From assembly GCA_963643925.1 (NCBI GenBank), contig CAVINS010000015.1, positions 1 through 54,215 on the forward strand: 54,215 bases of DNA, given 5' to 3'. Positions 1 through 9,288 of the stretch are shown piece by piece. This DNA comes from Phocaeicola_A sp963643925. Lineage in GTDB: Bacteria > Bacteroidota > Bacteroidia > Bacteroidales > Bacteroidaceae. Position numbers and translations under genes: made by a program. Within the stretch, counting starts at the first letter, position 1. Every line of letters starts with the position of its first letter. Below the pieces are notes generated by a model. The model ran no database searches. It had not been told where the DNA came from and saw nothing but the letters and a program-made list of their open reading frames with translations.

Positions 1-36
1 CTGGCCCAAGCGTACATCATGGTATGATTGGGCCAG
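1..36. other. Inverted repeat at the left edge of the window
   Basis: CTGGCCCAA at 1-9 pairs with TTGGGCCAG at 28-36, and ATCAT/ATGAT (16-20, 24-28) can add an inner stem. It could be the terminator of a gene left of the window or an operator for the GH95 gene at 181. There is no T-run, and the left arm may continue outside the window. The rest of 37-180 holds no clear TAnnTTTG promoter. Confidence 0.35.
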
Positions 37-180
37 TTCTATAATGAGACTTGGACTATATAATTGTAATCTATAAACAAGGCCCAAACTTTTTCAGAAG
101 TTAGACGGTATTCACAGATTACAATTCGTTAGGCATTCACTTATAAATATAAAAATAATCACATTAGAAATTACAACTTC

Positions 181-2538
181 ATGAAACACTTTATTTGTTT
201 GCTTCTTTTGCTCGTTGGACTCAGCACGTCTGCACAACAGGCCTACCAGAACAAGGACCTTACCCCAATGAGCCATAGTGCCCGACCACAAGAGAAACTT
301 ACACTGTGGTATGACCAACCATCGAACAATTGGATGGACCTTTCGCTCCCTATCGGCAATGGACAGTTAGGAGCTATGGTTTTCGGTGGTGTAGGATGTG
401 ACGAAATACAGTTTAATGAGAAAACAGTATGGACCGGACGTCCGAACGGCATTGAGAAGAAAATTAACTTCGGTGAATACCGCAACTTCGGCAACCTCTA
501 CATCAGCCACCGTGGAGTAAAAGCTGACACCAAAATCACCAACTACCGACGTTGGCTAGACATACACAATGCTGTGGCAGGCATGACATACTCTATTGAT
601 GGAGTACGGTATGACCGCGAATACATAGCATCAACTCCCGACGAAGTAATTGCCGTGATGCTGCATGCTTCAGAAAAGGGTAAAATCAACGTTGACTTGT
701 TGCTGAAAGACGGCAATGCTGATTACAACGGAACGTCATCTGGAACGGTAATTGATAAGGGGAATATGTCGTTCAAGGGGAAACTGACCTATCTTTCTTA
801 TTATTGTCGTGTAGCGGTAACACCATATGGCAAGAAAGCCAAAATAAGCGTGAAAGACTCAACGCTTACCGTATCCAATGCTGACTCACTGCTCGTCCTG
901 TTGTCTGGTGGCACCAACTACAGTACCGAATCCGCCGACTATCGTACCGATGAATCTGTACTTCACAAACGCATTGACGGCATCATAGACAGAGCCTCCG
1001 GTCGGAACTATGCCATGCTGAAAGCGCGTCAACAGGAAAGCTATCATGCGCTCTTCGACCGTTGCCTGTTGTCCATCACACCCGATGACATCAATACAAA
1101 GCCAACTCCACAATTAGTGGCAGACTACAATAAGACCGACACGTCGTATTTGGAAAACCAGTTTCTCGAAGAACTCTACTTCAACTACGGACGCTATTTG
1201 CTGATAAGTTGTGCACAAGGCATCGCTTTACCTTCCAATCTACAAGGCATATGGAACTACAGCAACAGTCCCGTATGGCATTGCGACATCCATGCCAACA
1301 TAAATGTACAGATGAACTACTGGCCAGCTGAAGTCACCAATCTCAGCGAGCTACACAACAATCTGCTTGATTACGTCTACAACGAAGCCCTCGTTCATAC
1401 ACAATGGCGCAAAAATGTAAGTACTGTATTGCTTTCGGCCAACAACAAAGATTATCAGAAGCCAGGAGGATTCTTCTGCTCCACCGCCAACAATATTTTT
1501 GGAGGCGGCTCGGAATGGAGAGTGCAGGATTACTCTGTAGTCAACGCATGGTATTGCCTCCACTTCTATGAACATTGGCTCTATACAGGGGACAAGACAT
1601 TTCTTCGAGAAAAGGCATTGCCACTGATGATGAGCGCTATAGAGTTCTGGAAAAACCGCCTTGTGCGTGACGGTAACGATGGCAAATGGATTTGTCCGCG
1701 GGAGTTCAGCCCGGAACAAGGGCCAACGGACAAGGTGACATGCCACTCACAACAGTTGGTGAAGTCGCTTTTCAACAACACTTTGAAAGTGTGCAAGGCT
1801 TTGGGGAGAGAGTGCCCTCTGACCGATGAGGAGTTGAAAACAATAGAGGACTACAACAACAACATTGACGAAGGTCTCTATACGGAAACTGTCAACAAAG
1901 CAAATGGTGAGTTGTTATTGAAAGAATGGAAATATGCCAGTCAAGATTCCGTCGGGAATATTGACCACAGACACATGTCGCACCTCTTTGGTCTCTATCC
2001 GTTGAGTGTGATAGCCAAAACTGTCAATGACAGTATCTATCAAGCCGCATTGCGCTCACTGAGATGGCGCGGCCCGGAAGCAACGGGATGGGCCATCGGT
2101 TGGAAAATAAACCTGTGGGCACGGGCGCAAGACGGAGCCTATGCCCGCAGATTACTGAAAAACGCCTTGAAGCACAGTTCCTATTACTTGATGAAAGCTA
2201 CGATAAGCAGTCCGGGTGGAATATACAACAATCTTTTTGATACCCATCCACCTTTCCAAATAGACGGTAACTTCGGTACTACGGCAGGTATTGCCGAGAT
2301 GCTCATGCAAAGTCATGCCGGTTATATACATTTACTCCCAGCTTTACCGCCTGACTGGACCGAAGGTAAAGTGAAAGGTCTGAAAGCTCGGGGTGGCTAT
2401 GAGGTTTCAATAGATTGGAAGGACGGCAAAGTCACACATGCGGTCATCACGGCTCCAAGGGACAGTGAGGTCGACGTCATGGTAAACGGACATCGCCGTC
2501 ATTTGAACTTAAAGGCAGGAATTCCGGCACAATTCTGA
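181..2538 (+). CDS. GH95 family glycoside hydrolase, alpha-L-fucosidase-like, secreted
   Basis: The 785-residue protein has a signal peptide (about residues 1-19, ending near TSAQQ) and then the GH95 opening block LWYDQPSNNWMDLSLPIGNG. Residues expected of the GH95 catalytic (alpha/alpha)6 barrel are visible: the Asn pair in HANINVQMNYWPAE, the Glu in CPREFSPEQG, and the acidic block FQIDGNFG near the C-terminus. Characterised GH95 enzymes remove alpha-1,2-linked L-fucose, and some act on alpha-L-galactose, from plant or host glycans by inversion. The length suits a single full GH95 unit without added carbohydrate-binding modules. The enzyme probably acts in the periplasm. It converges on an SGNH esterase and lies near a GH43_34-like gene, which fits the end of a polysaccharide utilisation locus whose SusCD pair would be left of the window. 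Family assignment is firm; the sugar preferred is inferred. Confidence 0.92.
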   Translation: MKHFICLLLLLVGLSTSAQQAYQNKDLTPMSHSARPQEKLTLWYDQPSNNWMDLSLPIGNGQLGAMVFGGVGCDEIQFNEKTVWTGRPNGIEKKINFGEYRNFGNLYISHRGVKADTKITNYRRWLDIHNAVAGMTYSIDGVRYDREYIASTPDEVIAVMLHASEKGKINVDLLLKDGNADYNGTSSGTVIDKGNMSFKGKLTYLSYYCRVAVTPYGKKAKISVKDSTLTVSNADSLLVLLSGGTNYSTESADYRTDESVLHKRIDGIIDRASGRNYAMLKARQQESYHALFDRCLLSITPDDINTKPTPQLVADYNKTDTSYLENQFLEELYFNYGRYLLISCAQGIALPSNLQGIWNYSNSPVWHCDIHANINVQMNYWPAEVTNLSELHNNLLDYVYNEALVHTQWRKNVSTVLLSANNKDYQKPGGFFCSTANNIFGGGSEWRVQDYSVVNAWYCLHFYEHWLYTGDKTFLREKALPLMMSAIEFWKNRLVRDGNDGKWICPREFSPEQGPTDKVTCHSQQLVKSLFNNTLKVCKALGRECPLTDEELKTIEDYNNNIDEGLYTETVNKANGELLLKEWKYASQDSVGNIDHRHMSHLFGLYPLSVIAKTVNDSIYQAALRSLRWRGPEATGWAIGWKINLWARAQDGAYARRLLKNALKHSSYYLMKATISSPGGIYNNLFDTHPPFQIDGNFGTTAGIAEMLMQSHAGYIHLLPALPPDWTEGKVKGLKARGGYEVSIDWKDGKVTHAVITAPRDSEVDVMVNGHRRHLNLKAGIPAQF

Positions 2539-2566
2539 CCAAACTATAACTAATCGGAAAACGAAA

Positions 2567-2615
2567 GAGGTCGGAAAACGAAGTGGTTTTTCTCCCACTT
2601 TCGTTTTCCGACCTC
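2567..2615. terminator. Long hairpin between convergent genes
   Basis: A 20-base arm at 2567-2586 pairs with 2595-2615 with one bulged base, the loop being T-rich. The left arm also repeats directly: TCGGAAAACGAA occurs twice, 17 bases apart, just before the loop. It lies between the stops of the GH95 and SGNH genes, as expected of a bidirectional terminator. Confidence 0.65.
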
Positions 2616-2644
2616 TCTAAGGATACATGAAGCCGTCCGGCAGC

Positions 2645-3403
2645 CTACTGTTTCAGCCAGCCTTTTTTGTCAACGGCCTTTATCCACATCTTCGCCATAC
2701 GCTGGTGACCGGCGGCTGTCGGATGGACACCATCCCATATCCAGTAGGTGCTTTGCGTTTCGGGAGTCTTTGCTATCAGTTTTGCAAAGAGCTCGTCAAA
2801 AGGCAAATAGACAGCGTTATAATCCTTGGCGATGCGTTTCACCACTTTCACACACTCTTTTATTAAGGCCTCGCGTTCTTCGTACCTCGCTTTTCTCCGC
2901 ATGCTACCCGTGTTCGCAACAAAAGGAGCGCATATCACCAGTTTCAGTTGAGGATTGGCGGCCAGCGAGGCATCCAACAGTTTGCGATAGCGTTGCTCCC
3001 ATTGTACAAAATCAAAGTCACCATTTCCTTTCTTCAGGAAATGACCGACATCGTTAGTGCCAATAAGCAACGAGAGGACGTCCGGTTGGAGGTCGATGGC
3101 ATCGGACTGCCAACGGTTCTCCAGACCTTCCAACGTATCACCGCTGATACCTCTATTGAAAAACTCATGATCCTCAGCCGGGTATTCTCCCTGATAATGG
3201 GCCGCACAGAGGAACATGAAGCCATGTCCGTAGATATGGTTCAAGTCCTTCAAGTCACGTTCGGAGGTCGGTTTGGACGATCCGCCGCTTCGTCCCCAAC
3301 CTGCATCGGTAATGGAATCACCGATAAACAAAACCTTCTTTCTCGCCTCGCCCGTATAGGGCAACAAGGCCAGCAATAGCATAAAACACCAGAATTTCTT
3401 CAT
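2645..3403 (-). CDS. SGNH/GDSL hydrolase, secreted, probable carbohydrate esterase
   Basis: This 252-residue protein begins with a signal peptide (MKKFWCFMLLLALLPYTGEA). All SGNH blocks are present: the nucleophile Ser in VLFIGDSITD (block I), the oxyanion Gly in RGISGDT (block II), the Asn in LLIGTNDVG (block III) and the Asp/His dyad in WDGVHPTAAGH (block V). Such enzymes in Bacteroidales glycan loci usually remove acetyl groups from pectic or hemicellulosic chains, but the family also contains lipases and arylesterases, so deacetylation is an inference from the GH95 and GH43 neighbours. It is transcribed toward the GH95 gene. No clear promoter was found upstream in 3404-3600. Confidence 0.85.
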   Translation of the reverse strand: MKKFWCFMLLLALLPYTGEARKKVLFIGDSITDAGWGRSGGSSKPTSERDLKDLNHIYGHGFMFLCAAHYQGEYPAEDHEFFNRGISGDTLEGLENRWQSDAIDLQPDVLSLLIGTNDVGHFLKKGNGDFDFVQWEQRYRKLLDASLAANPQLKLVICAPFVANTGSMRRKARYEEREALIKECVKVVKRIAKDYNAVYLPFDELFAKLIAKTPETQSTYWIWDGVHPTAAGHQRMAKMWIKAVDKKGWLKQ

Positions 3404-3781
3404 TGTACTTCTAAAAAATATGTCGTCAATATTAAAACTATAAGTCAGTTTGGTTTGTCCCGTTTGTTCACTCGACCATCTTCCACTCCTCTAAGGTCTC
3501 CGTCTCTGACGAGAAGCCACAGCTTATCCTGTAAGGGGCGCGTGCCGGCAGCGTAGGACATGGTAGTGCAAAAATAAGAAATATCCCCAAGATATGGTAT
3601 GGAAAATAGGAATAGGAAGAATAGTGTCGCAGAAAGAATGATTTCCGGACTTCGTCGTCCCGTTGGCCTCGCCGCTGTTGGCGCCAGGGATGCATTTAGG
3701 CGGAATAGGGTCTTTTATAGAAACATCTGTCCGCCACATGTGTCTGACATTCAGCATACATTTGCAATAAATTATAAAGCT
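3404..3781. promoter_or_regulatory. Divergent spacer with a promoter for the GH43_34-like gene
   Basis: This 378-base spacer separates the leftward SGNH gene from the rightward GH43-like gene. TACATTTG at 3757-3764 fits the Bacteroides -7 box and lies 18 bases before the ATG at 3782; no convincing -33 box precedes it. The frame of the GH43 gene stays open upstream to about 3599, but that stretch gives no signal peptide or homology and is treated as non-coding. Nothing else was recognised. Confidence 0.45.
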
Positions 3782-5128
3782 ATGAAGAAAGAAACATTCG
3801 TGATTCTATTGTGCGTCGTTTGTCAGACATTGGCCGCACAGTCCGTGCAGGACAATACCCTGAACAACGGGGTCCCTTGGTTCGACGAGCAGGGAAACAT
3901 CGTGAATGCCCACGGGGCCTGCATCGTGGAGGATGGAGGCCGCTATTGGCTGTTCGGCGAGTACAAGTCGGATGAGAGCAATGCCTTCCCCGGATTCGGA
4001 TGCTACTCGTCCACCGACCTGGTGAACTGGCGGTTCGAACGGGTGGTGTTGCCGGTGCAGAAGGAGGGCATCCTAGGCCCCAATCGGGTGGGCGAGCGTG
4101 TGAAAGTGATGCGCTGTCCCAAGACGGGAGAGTACGTCATGCTGATGCATGCCGACGACCTAGGCTACAAAGACCCTTACATAGGCATTGCCACTTGCAA
4201 GACCATCAATGGCGACTACACCTTGCACGGGCCGCTGCTGTTCAATGGCGAACCTATCAAGAAGTGGGACATGGGAACATTCCAGGATACCGATGGGCGC
4301 GGCTATCTGCTTATCCACCATGGCCCTGTCTATCTGTTGAGCGACGACTACCGTTCCGTCGAGGCAAAGGTGGCACACGTCGAGGGCATGGGAGAGTCGC
4401 CTGCTATGTTCAAGAAGGGTGGCACTTACTACCTGTTGACTTCTGGACTAACGAGTTGGGAGCGTAACGACAACTTCTACTTCACCGCACCCTCCATCGA
4501 GGGGCCGTGGGAAAGCCGTGGAACCTTCTGCCCCATAGGCACCCTCACCTACAACTCCCAGTCCACCTTCGTCTTCCCGCTGAAGAGGGGCAACGACACC
4601 ATCCCTATGTACATGGGCGACCGCTGGTCTTACCCTCATCAGGCGTCGGCAGCCACCTGCGTGTGGCTCCCTTTGCAGGTGAACGGGACGCAGCTCTCCA
4701 TCCCCGCCTACTGGCCATCGTGGAATGTGGAGCGCATAGCGAAGACGGAGCTGAAGGGCAAGGAAATCGTGCGCAACTGGAAGAGCGACCGGAAAGGCCA
4801 TACGCTGAAGGTCTCCTTCAAGGGAAGTCGTGTGGCGATAGTGGGCTCTACACACGACTGTGGAGGATATGCCGAGGTGCGCATCCGCAACAAGGCGGGC
4901 AAGCTGTTGCACCGCTCGTGGGTCGACTTCTATAGCAAGGTGCCCGACAAAGGGTTGCGTTTCATCAGCCGACAGATGCCTTTTGGCCGCTATGTGCTGG
5001 AGGTGGAAGTGGCTGGCGAACAGCCCGTGTGGTACAACAAACGCAAGGACCGTTTCGGTAGCCATGGATACTATGTGGAGGTAGAGAAGTTGATTGTCGA
5101 CCCTTCACCTGTGGTGGTAAGCCGATGA
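3782..5128 (+). CDS. GH43-like glycosidase (subfamily 34 type), secreted
   Basis: The 448-residue protein starts at the ATG at 3782 because a signal peptide (MKKETFVILLCVVCQTLAAQ) follows at once and a -7 box precedes it. The N-terminal part is a five-bladed propeller-type glycosidase: VNAHGACIVEDGGRYWLFGE, YSSTDLVNW, MGTFQDTDGRGYLL, ESPAMFKKGGTYYLL and SYPHQASAATCVW are typical of the GH43_34 group, of which some members are beta-galactosidases. The C-terminal 130 residues look like an added beta-sandwich (GSTHDCGGYAEVRI). Enzyme family is well supported. The substrate is inferred: galactose-capped side chains would match the GH95 and esterase neighbours. Confidence 0.82.
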   Translation: MKKETFVILLCVVCQTLAAQSVQDNTLNNGVPWFDEQGNIVNAHGACIVEDGGRYWLFGEYKSDESNAFPGFGCYSSTDLVNWRFERVVLPVQKEGILGPNRVGERVKVMRCPKTGEYVMLMHADDLGYKDPYIGIATCKTINGDYTLHGPLLFNGEPIKKWDMGTFQDTDGRGYLLIHHGPVYLLSDDYRSVEAKVAHVEGMGESPAMFKKGGTYYLLTSGLTSWERNDNFYFTAPSIEGPWESRGTFCPIGTLTYNSQSTFVFPLKRGNDTIPMYMGDRWSYPHQASAATCVWLPLQVNGTQLSIPAYWPSWNVERIAKTELKGKEIVRNWKSDRKGHTLKVSFKGSRVAIVGSTHDCGGYAEVRIRNKAGKLLHRSWVDFYSKVPDKGLRFISRQMPFGRYVLEVEVAGEQPVWYNKRKDRFGSHGYYVEVEKLIVDPSPVVVSR

Positions 5129-5228
5129 GGTTTGAGTGCCTCCTGCTCACACGACTGACCGCGATGGGTAACGAAGACGTTCGCGACAGGTCACGAAGAG
5201 GTACTAAATTGCCCATGAGCCTGGACGA

Positions 5229-5320
5229 TATCTCTGTTCAAAGTCTTTGAACAGAGATACAAAGTCATCAAACATGTGTTTAATGGCTTTGAATACACGT
5301 TCAATGACTTTGGATAGAGA
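5229..5320. repeat. Degenerate 21-base tandem array of palindromic units
   Basis: Four imperfect units lie in exact 21-base register (5237, 5258, 5279, 5300), seen most easily from CTTTG at 5245, 5287 and 5308. The first is a near-perfect palindrome: 15-base arms at 5229-5243 and 5245-5259 around one central T (core TTCAAAG T CTTTGAA). The second and third share AAACA TG TGTTT. No gene, spacer-like unique sequence or insertion-sequence end is attached. Confidence 0.65.
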
Positions 5321-5506
5321 TTCCTTAAAGTAGTGTGAAATATTGCGATTGATGGCGGCGATTGTTTCCATAATATAGTGATTCGCTGTGCTTTACCATT
5401 GTGTGCACCCCCGCTTTCCCTACTGCAAATATAATGCTTCAATCGTCGAAATGCAAGCGAACGAACGACTTTTCTTTGTGTAAACCTCGCCGGGGATGAA
5501 ACGAAG

Positions 5507-5547
5507 CGGGCGGTGAAAGGTCTGCACTTGCAGCCATCCACCGCCCG
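5507..5547 (-). terminator. Stem-loop after the SusCD operon
   Basis: CGGGCGGTG (5507-5515) pairs with CACCGCCCG (5539-5547), and the loop folds again through CTGCA/TGCAG (5522-5533). It lies 59 bases beyond the stop of the TlpA gene, the last gene of the leftward operon. There is no strong T-run, so a role in RNA 3-prime-end protection is also possible. Confidence 0.5.
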
Positions 5548-5605
5548 AGATATTAAGAGAGAGAATATTCTCAGATAGTCAGAAGGTTTAGGTTAAAGGG
5601 TGGGA

Positions 5606-6748
5606 TTACTCGCCGAAGATTTCCTTCAGTTTGGCATCCAACTCCTCGTCATCGAACTTGCCAACTATGTTGCCGTCCTTGTCGATGAGGAACTTGGTAG
5701 GCAGATAGTGAACGGCATACTTGTCGCTCACGTCGTTGGTGCGGTCGTAGCCTCGCGGACTGTTGGGGTCTTCCTTCAGACCACGCAGCACGTGGTAGAA
5801 CTTCTCCACACCGTCGTCCTTGATGGCTTTCTTCCATGCGTCCGGTGTGCCATCGTTGTCAGCCACGCAGAACACCTCGAAACCTTTGGCGTGATACTTG
5901 TCGTAGAGAGCCTTCACGTGGGGGAAGCTGGCGCGGCAGGGCTTGCACCAGCTGGCCCAGAAGTCCAGCAACACACATTTGCCTTTCAGCGAGGAGATGC
6001 TCACGGTGTCGCCATTCACATCCTCCTTGCAGATGTCGGGAGCGGGCTTGCCTGGCAAGATACGCTCCAGAGCGGACATTTCCGTCACGAACTCCTCCAG
6101 GTCACCGTATTGTTTCACTCGGTCGGACAGACTGTCGTATGCGGCCTTCATCTCCTCATAGGACATCTGGCCCATCCGTTCTGTCAGGAATCCAGGCAAC
6201 AGGAACGAGTCGTGGTTGTTGGAGATGAAGTCTGTCACCAGCTTATGGTATTGGTCGCGCAACGGGTCAGTCAGTGCCTGCAGTGAGTCACGCTTCGCTT
6301 TGTCTGTCTCTATTTGTGCCTTGGCATAGATGGCCATTATCTGGTTGGTCAATGGAACAATGCCCAGTGAGTCATACTCGGCTTGGGTAACGGAACCCGT
6401 TACAACAGGAGAGGAGAACGATGCGGTGTCGATGGCAACGGTCATCCGGGCCGGTTCCACATAGAAGCCGCAACGGTAGGGACTTTGCCAGTCACGCATG
6501 TCGCCCACAAAGAGGTCTACTTTACGGGAGGGGAGGTCCTGTTTGCCTTCGAACTTGAAGGTTCCGTTGGTGATGACTGCGGTGTCGCATACATAGGCAG
6601 AGTCGGTGGCGTAGGCCAGATAAATCTGTTGCCCTTCCAAACCATTGATGGTGCCTTCAATCACGTAACTGTCTTTAGGCAGTTGGGGAGCGCAGGCGGC
6701 CAAGAGTGCGACCGCCATGCTTTCGTTGAATAATGTTTTTAAGTTCAT
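5606..6748 (-). CDS. DUF4369/TlpA-family thioredoxin lipoprotein
   Basis: This 380-residue protein has a lipobox (MAVALLAAC, Cys19), a DUF4369-like N-terminal beta domain (IEGTINGLEGQQIYLAY), a helical linker, and a C-terminal TlpA/ResA thioredoxin domain from about residue 232. The redox motif WCKPC is at 267-271 and the cis-proline is in YLPTKFLID. It is probably anchored to an envelope membrane, facing the periplasm, and reduces or protects disulfides. It is the last gene of the FecR-SusC-SusD-DUF4843-PKD operon, 25 bases after the PKD gene. Thioredoxins of this form often accompany SusCD systems that lack glycosidases, so it may handle a redox-sensitive or peptide-like ligand; that role is inferred. 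Confidence 0.88.
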   Translation of the reverse strand: MNLKTLFNESMAVALLAACAPQLPKDSYVIEGTINGLEGQQIYLAYATDSAYVCDTAVITNGTFKFEGKQDLPSRKVDLFVGDMRDWQSPYRCGFYVEPARMTVAIDTASFSSPVVTGSVTQAEYDSLGIVPLTNQIMAIYAKAQIETDKAKRDSLQALTDPLRDQYHKLVTDFISNNHDSFLLPGFLTERMGQMSYEEMKAAYDSLSDRVKQYGDLEEFVTEMSALERILPGKPAPDICKEDVNGDTVSISSLKGKCVLLDFWASWCKPCRASFPHVKALYDKYHAKGFEVFCVADNDGTPDAWKKAIKDDGVEKFYHVLRGLKEDPNSPRGYDRTNDVSDKYAVHYLPTKFLIDKDGNIVGKFDDEELDAKLKEIFGE

Positions 6749-6773
6749 TGTTTGTAGTTATTGATGAATCAAA

Positions 6774-8429
6774 TTAGTTTGTCCGCTCGCGGTAAACCAC
6801 GTCCACAATCTTGGCAAAGCCGGTGTACTCCGTGTCCTTGCTGACGGTGTAGTCCAGTCCGTCCTGTGCGATGTTGTAGAACGATACCTTGCCGTTGTCC
6901 GTGCCCGACGCTGCATTGTCGTACGAGGAGACAACGAGCTGATACTGCTTGTTCATGAACTCGTCGCTGCCGTACTTGTTGAGCGAGCTGTAGACTGCCG
7001 TACGGTAGAGGTTGAACTTGATCTGCGTGATCTCCTCGTCGGCGCCCAGGGTCACTTCTGTCACCTGGCGGTATGCCTTGGTGGCGTAGTTGTACTGGTA
7101 GACCTTGTTGCCCACGGCATAGTACATCAGCGGGCCTTTGCTGTAGAAGGCGAAAGAGGTGGCTTTCTCGAAGTCAGGGGCTTCCACCTTGTCGATGTAG
7201 AGTTCCTGCGCAGGTTTGGTGCCGCCCATGTTGATGCCGTAGAGCGAACGGTTGCCGGCGGCATCCTGCAGGATGGCACATACCAGTCCGTTGCGGCTCG
7301 TGCCTTCCATGTAGACCATATCCTTGCCGGTGGTGTAGGAGAAGAGGGCACCCTCTGGGTTGTCGATGGGGAACATGCAGAGGTACTCGCTGCCGAAGTT
7401 GGAGCCACCGCTGAAGTAGACAAACCGCTTGTTGTCGATGTCGTAGAAGAGCACGTTGGCGGCGTAGGAGCCCGACCATGGACGTATCCAACTGTAACCG
7501 CAGTAGGGGGCCACGCGGAACTCCACATCCATGCCCGGCTCGCTGGTGTTGATGGGCAGACCGTAGGCCTCGCCGGCGATACCGCCGACCAGACAGTAGG
7601 CGTTGCCCGACTCGGCAAAGCCGAAGCGGTACTTCATCAGCCATGCGTAGGACGATGCGGCGAAGGTGTACTCCTTGAAGAGGGTCTCGCCCGGTTCGAT
7701 GGAGAAGTTGTTCAGATTGAAGTCCTTGGAGTCGTCCGACTCAAGAGTCTCCTTGTCGAGCTCATAGTCCTTCTCGTGCGTGAACACTGCGATGACGTCG
7801 CCCGGGTTGCTCTGCTTGGGCACGAAGCTCATGCAGGTGGCATGGTGTGTCTCCGGCATGCCTTTGGCCACGTCGTGAATGGCTTCGATGCGGGTGGAGG
7901 TGAGCTGCGAGATCATGTCCACGCGAGTACGCTCCTCGCTACCCTCGTTGCAGAGTACCAGCCAACCCTCGGAGGTGGTGGAGCTCACGTTGATGTAGAA
8001 CTGCTTGGAGGTGGTCACATTGGTGCGGTTGTCCGTCACCGTCATCCAGCAGACGTACGACTCGGGCAGGTAGTTGGCGGGGATGTCCAGGTCGAAACCG
8101 CTCTCGGGAGTCACATCCACAAAGGCGATGCTCTGTTGATTCTCGTAGTCATATCCGCCCAACGAGCCCATGCCTTTGTAGCCTAGGCGATACTGCACCG
8201 TGTAGTTGGGGTCGCCGGCTTTGATTTCACCTTCCAATGAAGAGACAATCTTGGGCGAAACCTTGATATTTTCCACGTAGCCCAACACCTCTATCAGCTC
8301 GGGCACGTTGGAGATGGTCAACTCGGCCACCTCGTTATAGTCATAGTTGCCCTTGTCGTCGATGCAACCGGTCAAGAAGAACGGTATGAGGCAAAGGCTT
8401 TTCCATATCATGTTTTTTCTCATAATCAT
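6774..8429 (-). CDS. PKD-like family surface lipoprotein of a SusCD operon
   Basis: The 551-residue product has a lipoprotein signal (IPFFLTGC), so it should be anchored in the outer membrane. The stretch CIDDKGNYDYNEVAEL is a signature of the PKD-like lipoproteins found in Bacteroidales SusCD operons: an N-terminal Ig/PKD-like sandwich (about residues 35-150) is followed by a long beta-rich region with propeller-like repeats (GWLVLCNEGSE, YFSGGSNFGSEYL, YYAVGNKVYQYNY). No catalytic motif was seen. It is separated by 12 bases from DUF4843 and probably helps capture the SusC/SusD ligand at the surface. The start could equally be the ATG two codons later (MRKN). Confidence 0.8.
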   Translation of the reverse strand: MIMRKNMIWKSLCLIPFFLTGCIDDKGNYDYNEVAELTISNVPELIEVLGYVENIKVSPKIVSSLEGEIKAGDPNYTVQYRLGYKGMGSLGGYDYENQQSIAFVDVTPESGFDLDIPANYLPESYVCWMTVTDNRTNVTTSKQFYINVSSTTSEGWLVLCNEGSEERTRVDMISQLTSTRIEAIHDVAKGMPETHHATCMSFVPKQSNPGDVIAVFTHEKDYELDKETLESDDSKDFNLNNFSIEPGETLFKEYTFAASSYAWLMKYRFGFAESGNAYCLVGGIAGEAYGLPINTSEPGMDVEFRVAPYCGYSWIRPWSGSYAANVLFYDIDNKRFVYFSGGSNFGSEYLCMFPIDNPEGALFSYTTGKDMVYMEGTSRNGLVCAILQDAAGNRSLYGINMGGTKPAQELYIDKVEAPDFEKATSFAFYSKGPLMYYAVGNKVYQYNYATKAYRQVTEVTLGADEEITQIKFNLYRTAVYSSLNKYGSDEFMNKQYQLVVSSYDNAASGTDNGKVSFYNIAQDGLDYTVSKDTEYTGFAKIVDVVYRERTN

Positions 8430-8441
8430 TATCCTCCTTCG

Positions 8442-9269
8442 TTATAAGTAAGCACTGTAATCCACTTCGTAGCCTGTGCCGAGCTGCATGTACGAGCCGT
8501 CGTCGTCCTTCACGGGGTTGCCGCTGTCGGCTGCTTCCTGCAGATATCTGCGCAGCTTGAAGGCCCAGGGCACGGCATAGCCGCTCTGTACCTTACTGTC
8601 AGAGTATCCACCACGATTCCAGTCTTCGATGGGCACGTCGAACAGCTTGTTGATGAGACGCATCTTGGTGACGGACCAGGTGCCCAACTCAGTCATGGCG
8701 TACCAATAACCTGGTTGGGTGTAGATCTCACTGACAATGAACCTGAAGGTGCTGGCGTGAATCTGCGAACCGGTGGCGTTGTAGATGTTGGTGTTCTTCT
8801 GCTCGTCGAAGTAGACCCTGAAGTTCTCGTTGTCGTTGAGCCGCAAGGTGAGTGTCACCCGTTTGTCCATCAGGTCCGACGCGCGCAAGAACTTCACGGG
8901 GAAGTTCATCTCGCTCTCGCCGGCAGGAACCACAGCCTGGCTGTAGTCTATCGTGTAGTGCACACCTTCCACGGCGGTGGTGTTCTCCGCGTCGACACTG
9001 ACGCTGAAGGCGCGGTCGTAGTCGCGCACCTTGCCCATGGTACGTACGCGGGTGTAGAGGATGGTGTCGGTCAGATCCTCGCGGGCGGTGCTGAACGAGT
9101 AGCTCAGCGAGTCGTAGTAGGCATCGATGTTCTCGTAGAGCCGGGTCTGTCCGCCGAACTGGAAATAGATGCCATTGTCCTCCAAGTCAAATGTGTGGAT
9201 GTCATCCTTGCTGCATGCGCCCACTGCGAGGGCCATCAGCAAGAGATAGAATGTATTCTTAAGTTTCAT
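8442..9269 (-). CDS. DUF4843 domain-containing lipoprotein
   Basis: This 275-residue protein has a clear lipobox (LLMALAVGAC) and the DUF4843 pattern GIYFQF followed by a Calx-beta-like segment (VEGVHYTIDYSQAVVPAGES). DUF4843 proteins are lipoproteins encoded next to SusD in Bacteroidales; their biochemical role is unknown. The gene begins 19 bases after the SusD stop and is certainly co-transcribed. It is best seen as an accessory surface ligand-binding or scaffolding subunit, which is inferred from position only. Confidence 0.82.
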   Translation of the reverse strand: MKLKNTFYLLLMALAVGACSKDDIHTFDLEDNGIYFQFGGQTRLYENIDAYYDSLSYSFSTAREDLTDTILYTRVRTMGKVRDYDRAFSVSVDAENTTAVEGVHYTIDYSQAVVPAGESEMNFPVKFLRASDLMDKRVTLTLRLNDNENFRVYFDEQKNTNIYNATGSQIHASTFRFIVSEIYTQPGYWYAMTELGTWSVTKMRLINKLFDVPIEDWNRGGYSDSKVQSGYAVPWAFKLRRYLQEAADSGNPVKDDDGSYMQLGTGYEVDYSAYL

Positions 9270-9288
9270 CTTTGTTCTTTTTTAGGGG

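Larger units (their letters stand above)
5129..5605. other. 477-base spacer: palindromic array plus terminator-like hairpin
   Basis: No gene is supported here. A leftward open frame of 116 codons (5191-5541) is read through the tandem array and has no homology or signal. The spacer contains the 21-base array (5229-5320) and, near the end of the SusCD operon, a stem-loop (5507-5547). The remaining sequence shows no recognisable element. Confidence 0.6.

Noticed and set aside
5191..5541. 116-codon leftward frame through the 21-base array
   Set aside because: Its apparent heptapeptide repeats arise only because 21 is a multiple of 3; no start signal or homology.
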